This document shows positions 61,716 through 64,000 of a stretch of 64,000 nt of DNA, one piece after another. The DNA lies in assembly GCF_026127265.1 (NCBI RefSeq), contig NZ_WWFG01000004.1, forward strand, positions 1 through 64,000, in the 5' to 3' direction. Both the position numbers and the translations under genes were made by a program. Below the pieces are notes generated by a model. The model was not told where the DNA came from. It was given only the letters and a program-made list of their open reading frames with translations, and made no database searches. Within the stretch, counting starts at the first letter, position 1; each line of letters starts with the position of its first letter. Source of the stretch: Nostoc sp. KVJ3. GTDB taxonomy: Bacteria; Cyanobacteriota; Cyanobacteriia; Cyanobacteriales; Nostocaceae.

Positions 61716-63641
61716 ATGTGTGGCATAGTGGCCTTTTTTTCCAAAAAGGAAGCAATTTCCGAATCATCTTTGAGACTAGGTATTGATTGCTTGAAGCATC
61801 GAGGCCCAGATGGACAAAAATTTTGGATTTCTCCAGATAGACGTGTTGCATTAGGACATACACGACTTAGTATTATTGACCTTCAAAACGGAGATCAACC
61901 GATTGCCAACCAAGATGAAACTCTACATATCATTGCCAATGGAGAGTTTTATGACTTCGAGCGTATACAGCGTGATTTGAAACAATGGGGATATCAGCTA
62001 AAAACTAACTCAGATACTGAGATAGCCCTGCATCTATACAGCGAGTTTGGCACACAATGCCTACATCATCTGAGGGGTGAGTTTGCTTTTATCATTTGGG
62101 ATGAACGTAATGATTTACTATTTGCAGCACGAGATCGTTTTGGCATCAAGCCTCTGTATTACAGTATTTATAACAATACTCTTTATCTAGCGTCTGAAGT
62201 CAAAGCTTTATTTGCTGCGGGTGTCCCAGGTTCTTGGGATCATGAATCTTTTTGGCAAGCTGAGTGCGGCATCTTCGCTCCAGACCGTACTATGTTTGCT
62301 AATGTTTACCAAGTACCACCAGGCTATTTTCTGTTGGCATCTCGTTCTGGAATACAACTGCATCGTTATTGGGATTTTGATTATCCGCTGATTAATGATT
62401 CCTTACCTCAGTACAAGGCAGAGGATTATATTGAACAACTTCGCCATACATTAGATGAAGCTATCCAATTGCGTTTGAGGGCTGATGTGCCAGTTGGCTT
62501 TTATCTCAGTGGTGGTCTTGATTCATCTACAGTTTTAGGGATGGCAGCACATCATAGTTCTTCTCCCATTCAGGCATTTACTCTTGCTTTTGACCATGAA
62601 GCTTATAACGAAGAACCACTTGCTCGTGAAATGGCAGCACATACTGGTGCTAATTTACAGACTATTCCTATTCGCCAATCGGACTTAGCTGAACATTTTG
62701 CCGATTCTATTTGGCATTGTGAAATGCTATGTAGTAACGCCAGCACAACTGCAAAATATCTGTTAAGTCAAGCGGCGCGAGATGCAGGTTATAAAGTTGT
62801 ACTTACAGGTGAAGGTTCAGATGAAATATTTGGAGGCTATGCTCATTTCCGCCAAGATATGTTGCTCCAGAATCAACAAGGACAAGATGAGCAGACAGTA
62901 AAACTTTTGTTAGAAGAACTGAAGTTAAAAAATAAAGTTTCAGTAGGATTATTAGCTGAAAATATCTCAAGTCAAGCTTTAAATGGTGTTCAGCGTTTGT
63001 TAGGCTTTGCCCCTGCTTGGATGCAGGCTTCATCTGAGGGATATCTCAGGTCGGTTCCTTTATATTCACCAGACTTTCTTGCACAATTTTCACACAGGGA
63101 TGTTTATCGGATGTTTTTTAATCAGATAGATGTACAAGAACAACTGAAGGGAAGGGAGCCTGTACACCAATCTCTCTATCTGTGGTCTAAAACTATCTTA
63201 CCTAATTACCTTTTACGGATGTTAGGTGATGGTGTTGAAATGGCACATTCCATTGAAGGGCGGCTTCCTTTTTTGGATCACAAAGTTGTGGAATTAGTTT
63301 GCAATATGCCCGTTGCACTCAAGATTCGTGGATTGACTGAAAAATATGTACTAAGAGAAGCAGCAAAGCCGTTTATAACTGATACGATGTATAACCGCCA
63401 AAAGCATCCATTTTTAGCCCCACCTTCAACTTTCAAGCCAAATGAACCCCTACAGCAACTTGTCCAAGATACCCTGCGGAGTTCTTTGATGTCTTCTGTA
63501 CCTTTCTATAATCATGCAGCAGTAATTAATTTGCTTGACCAATTACCAACAATGAATGAAAGCCAACGTATTTCCATCGATTTAGTTTTGATGAAAATGC
63601 TGAGTGCTTGTGTTCTTCAAGAAAGGTTTGGACTAACGTGA
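61716..63641 (+). CDS. asnB: Asparagine synthase (glutamine-hydrolysing)
   Basis: 641 aa from the ATG at 61716, the start that puts the catalytic Cys at position 2 (MCGIVAFF); a GTG three codons upstream would hide it. Glutaminase domain residues 1-210 (RGPDG, NGEFYD, FAFIIWDE) and a synthetase domain with P-loop SGGLDSS near 256-262 and TGEGSDEIFGGY. It makes asparagine or amidates an aspartate-like group in a secondary metabolite. The downstream DUF3225 gene follows 60 nt later in the same direction. Confidence 0.9.
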   Translation: MCGIVAFFSKKEAISESSLRLGIDCLKHRGPDGQKFWISPDRRVALGHTRLSIIDLQNGDQPIANQDETLHIIANGEFYDFERIQRDLKQWGYQLKTNSDTEIALHLYSEFGTQCLHHLRGEFAFIIWDERNDLLFAARDRFGIKPLYYSIYNNTLYLASEVKALFAAGVPGSWDHESFWQAECGIFAPDRTMFANVYQVPPGYFLLASRSGIQLHRYWDFDYPLINDSLPQYKAEDYIEQLRHTLDEAIQLRLRADVPVGFYLSGGLDSSTVLGMAAHHSSSPIQAFTLAFDHEAYNEEPLAREMAAHTGANLQTIPIRQSDLAEHFADSIWHCEMLCSNASTTAKYLLSQAARDAGYKVVLTGEGSDEIFGGYAHFRQDMLLQNQQGQDEQTVKLLLEELKLKNKVSVGLLAENISSQALNGVQRLLGFAPAWMQASSEGYLRSVPLYSPDFLAQFSHRDVYRMFFNQIDVQEQLKGREPVHQSLYLWSKTILPNYLLRMLGDGVEMAHSIEGRLPFLDHKVVELVCNMPVALKIRGLTEKYVLREAAKPFITDTMYNRQKHPFLAPPSTFKPNEPLQQLVQDTLRSSLMSSVPFYNHAAVINLLDQLPTMNESQRISIDLVLMKMLSACVLQERFGLT

Positions 63642-63701
63642 GTTGACCACCTTGCATAAGAGTGCATAATCAAGCCATATCACCCAAAATTGGTAATAAC
63701 A

Positions 63702-64000
63702 ATGACCATAGTAAATGATCCTACTGTTGTAGCTGAAGTAACTGATTTGTACCTCTTATATGAAGAAGCTCTTTGTAATAACAACTTGGAGATGATGGAT
63801 AGCTTGTTTTGGGATACGCCAGAAGTAGCGCGGTTTGGGATCACAGAAAACCTTTATGGCGGCGATGAAATTCGTAACTTTCGTCAGAATCGGCCAAATC
63901 CGAAAATAGAGCGAAAAATCTCGAATCTCAAGGTTGTAACCTTTGGGAAAGATACAGCAATTGTGACTTTAGAATTTCGCCGGATTATCAATAGTGTAGA
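63702..64000 (+). CDS. DUF3225/AtzH-like protein, cut by window end
   Basis: The first ~99 residues are seen: MTIVNDPTVVAEVTDLYLLY, then SLFWDTPEVARFGITENLYG, GGDEIRNFRQNRP and VVTFGKDTAIVTLEFRR. This is the NTF2-like fold of DUF3225/AtzH/HpxZ, small proteins that accompany amidases. The family is normally ~125-130 aa, so about 30 residues lie beyond the window. Position after asnB suggests one operon. Confidence 0.75.
   Translation, partial: MTIVNDPTVVAEVTDLYLLYEEALCNNNLEMMDSLFWDTPEVARFGITENLYGGDEIRNFRQNRPNPKIERKISNLKVVTFGKDTAIVTLEFRRIINSV

Noticed and set aside
1..64000. tRNA or rRNA genes
   Set aside because: I saw no sequence with rRNA or a clear tRNA cloverleaf, although a short tRNA could be missed by eye.

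Overview
This window comes from a filamentous, Nostoc-like cyanobacterium. The evidence is the many HIP1-type GCGATCGC octamers, the cyanobacterial families (NACHT/STAND NTPases with AbiTii partners, DUF3854 plasmid Rep proteins, a CheB/CheR hybrid kinase, a PEP-CTERM protein) and the short Nostoc-style repeats. It is a mosaic of plasmid backbones fused to each other and to chromosome-like DNA. All calls are from reading the sequence; no database search was run.

Region 1 (1-9.8 kb) is a conflict-system island. A two-gene unit, an AbiTii/solenoid protein followed by a NACHT-type STAND NTPase, is present twice in tandem on the minus strand. The copy at 5974-9504 is intact. The copy at 1362-5617 is decayed: the AbiTii gene has two single-base frameshifts, and the NACHT gene is split by an IS630-type element and frameshifted near its end. 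In each pair the partner and the NACHT protein carry the same variant of an N-terminal GNxN-type repeat, and the variant differs between pairs.

Region 2 (10.2-19.9 kb) is plasmid module A. A minus-strand operon encodes a ParM-like actin, a small DNA-binding protein, several small or membrane proteins and a membrane-anchored FtsK/VirD4-like ATPase. Divergent from it are a ribbon-helix-helix regulator, a small overlapping ORF and a large DUF3854 Rep primase-helicase. Module B (39.2-48.9 kb) is a diverged copy of the same layout.

Region 3 (21.0-49.8 kb) is bounded by two identical 306-bp direct copies of a Tn3-like miniature element. The inner flanks of the two copies are the two halves of one integrase gene with a matching 5-bp target duplication, while the outer flanks do not match. 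The segment is therefore best read as a former circular plasmid of 28,518 bp that entered by recombination between two copies of the element. It carries a Fic protein, a wHTH protein with palindromic repeats, a CheB-CheR hybrid kinase, ParA and a small partner, a PIN toxin-antitoxin pair, a relaxase-primase with MobC-like protein and candidate oriT, mobilisation accessory genes (two overlapping out of frame) and module B.

Region 4 (49.8-64 kb) is chromosome-like: an S9 peptidase, two GNAT acetyltransferases, an APC permease, a PEP-CTERM protein, a flavin amine oxidase (frameshifted), an asparagine synthetase and the start of a DUF3225/AtzH-like gene. The S9 gene is cut in two, its halves lying on opposite strands 6.9 kb apart. 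Both cut ends are hybrid att sites sharing a 6-bp spacer, and a tyrosine integrase gene lies inside the interval. Flipping the interval would restore the S9 reading frame and an intact attP next to the integrase.
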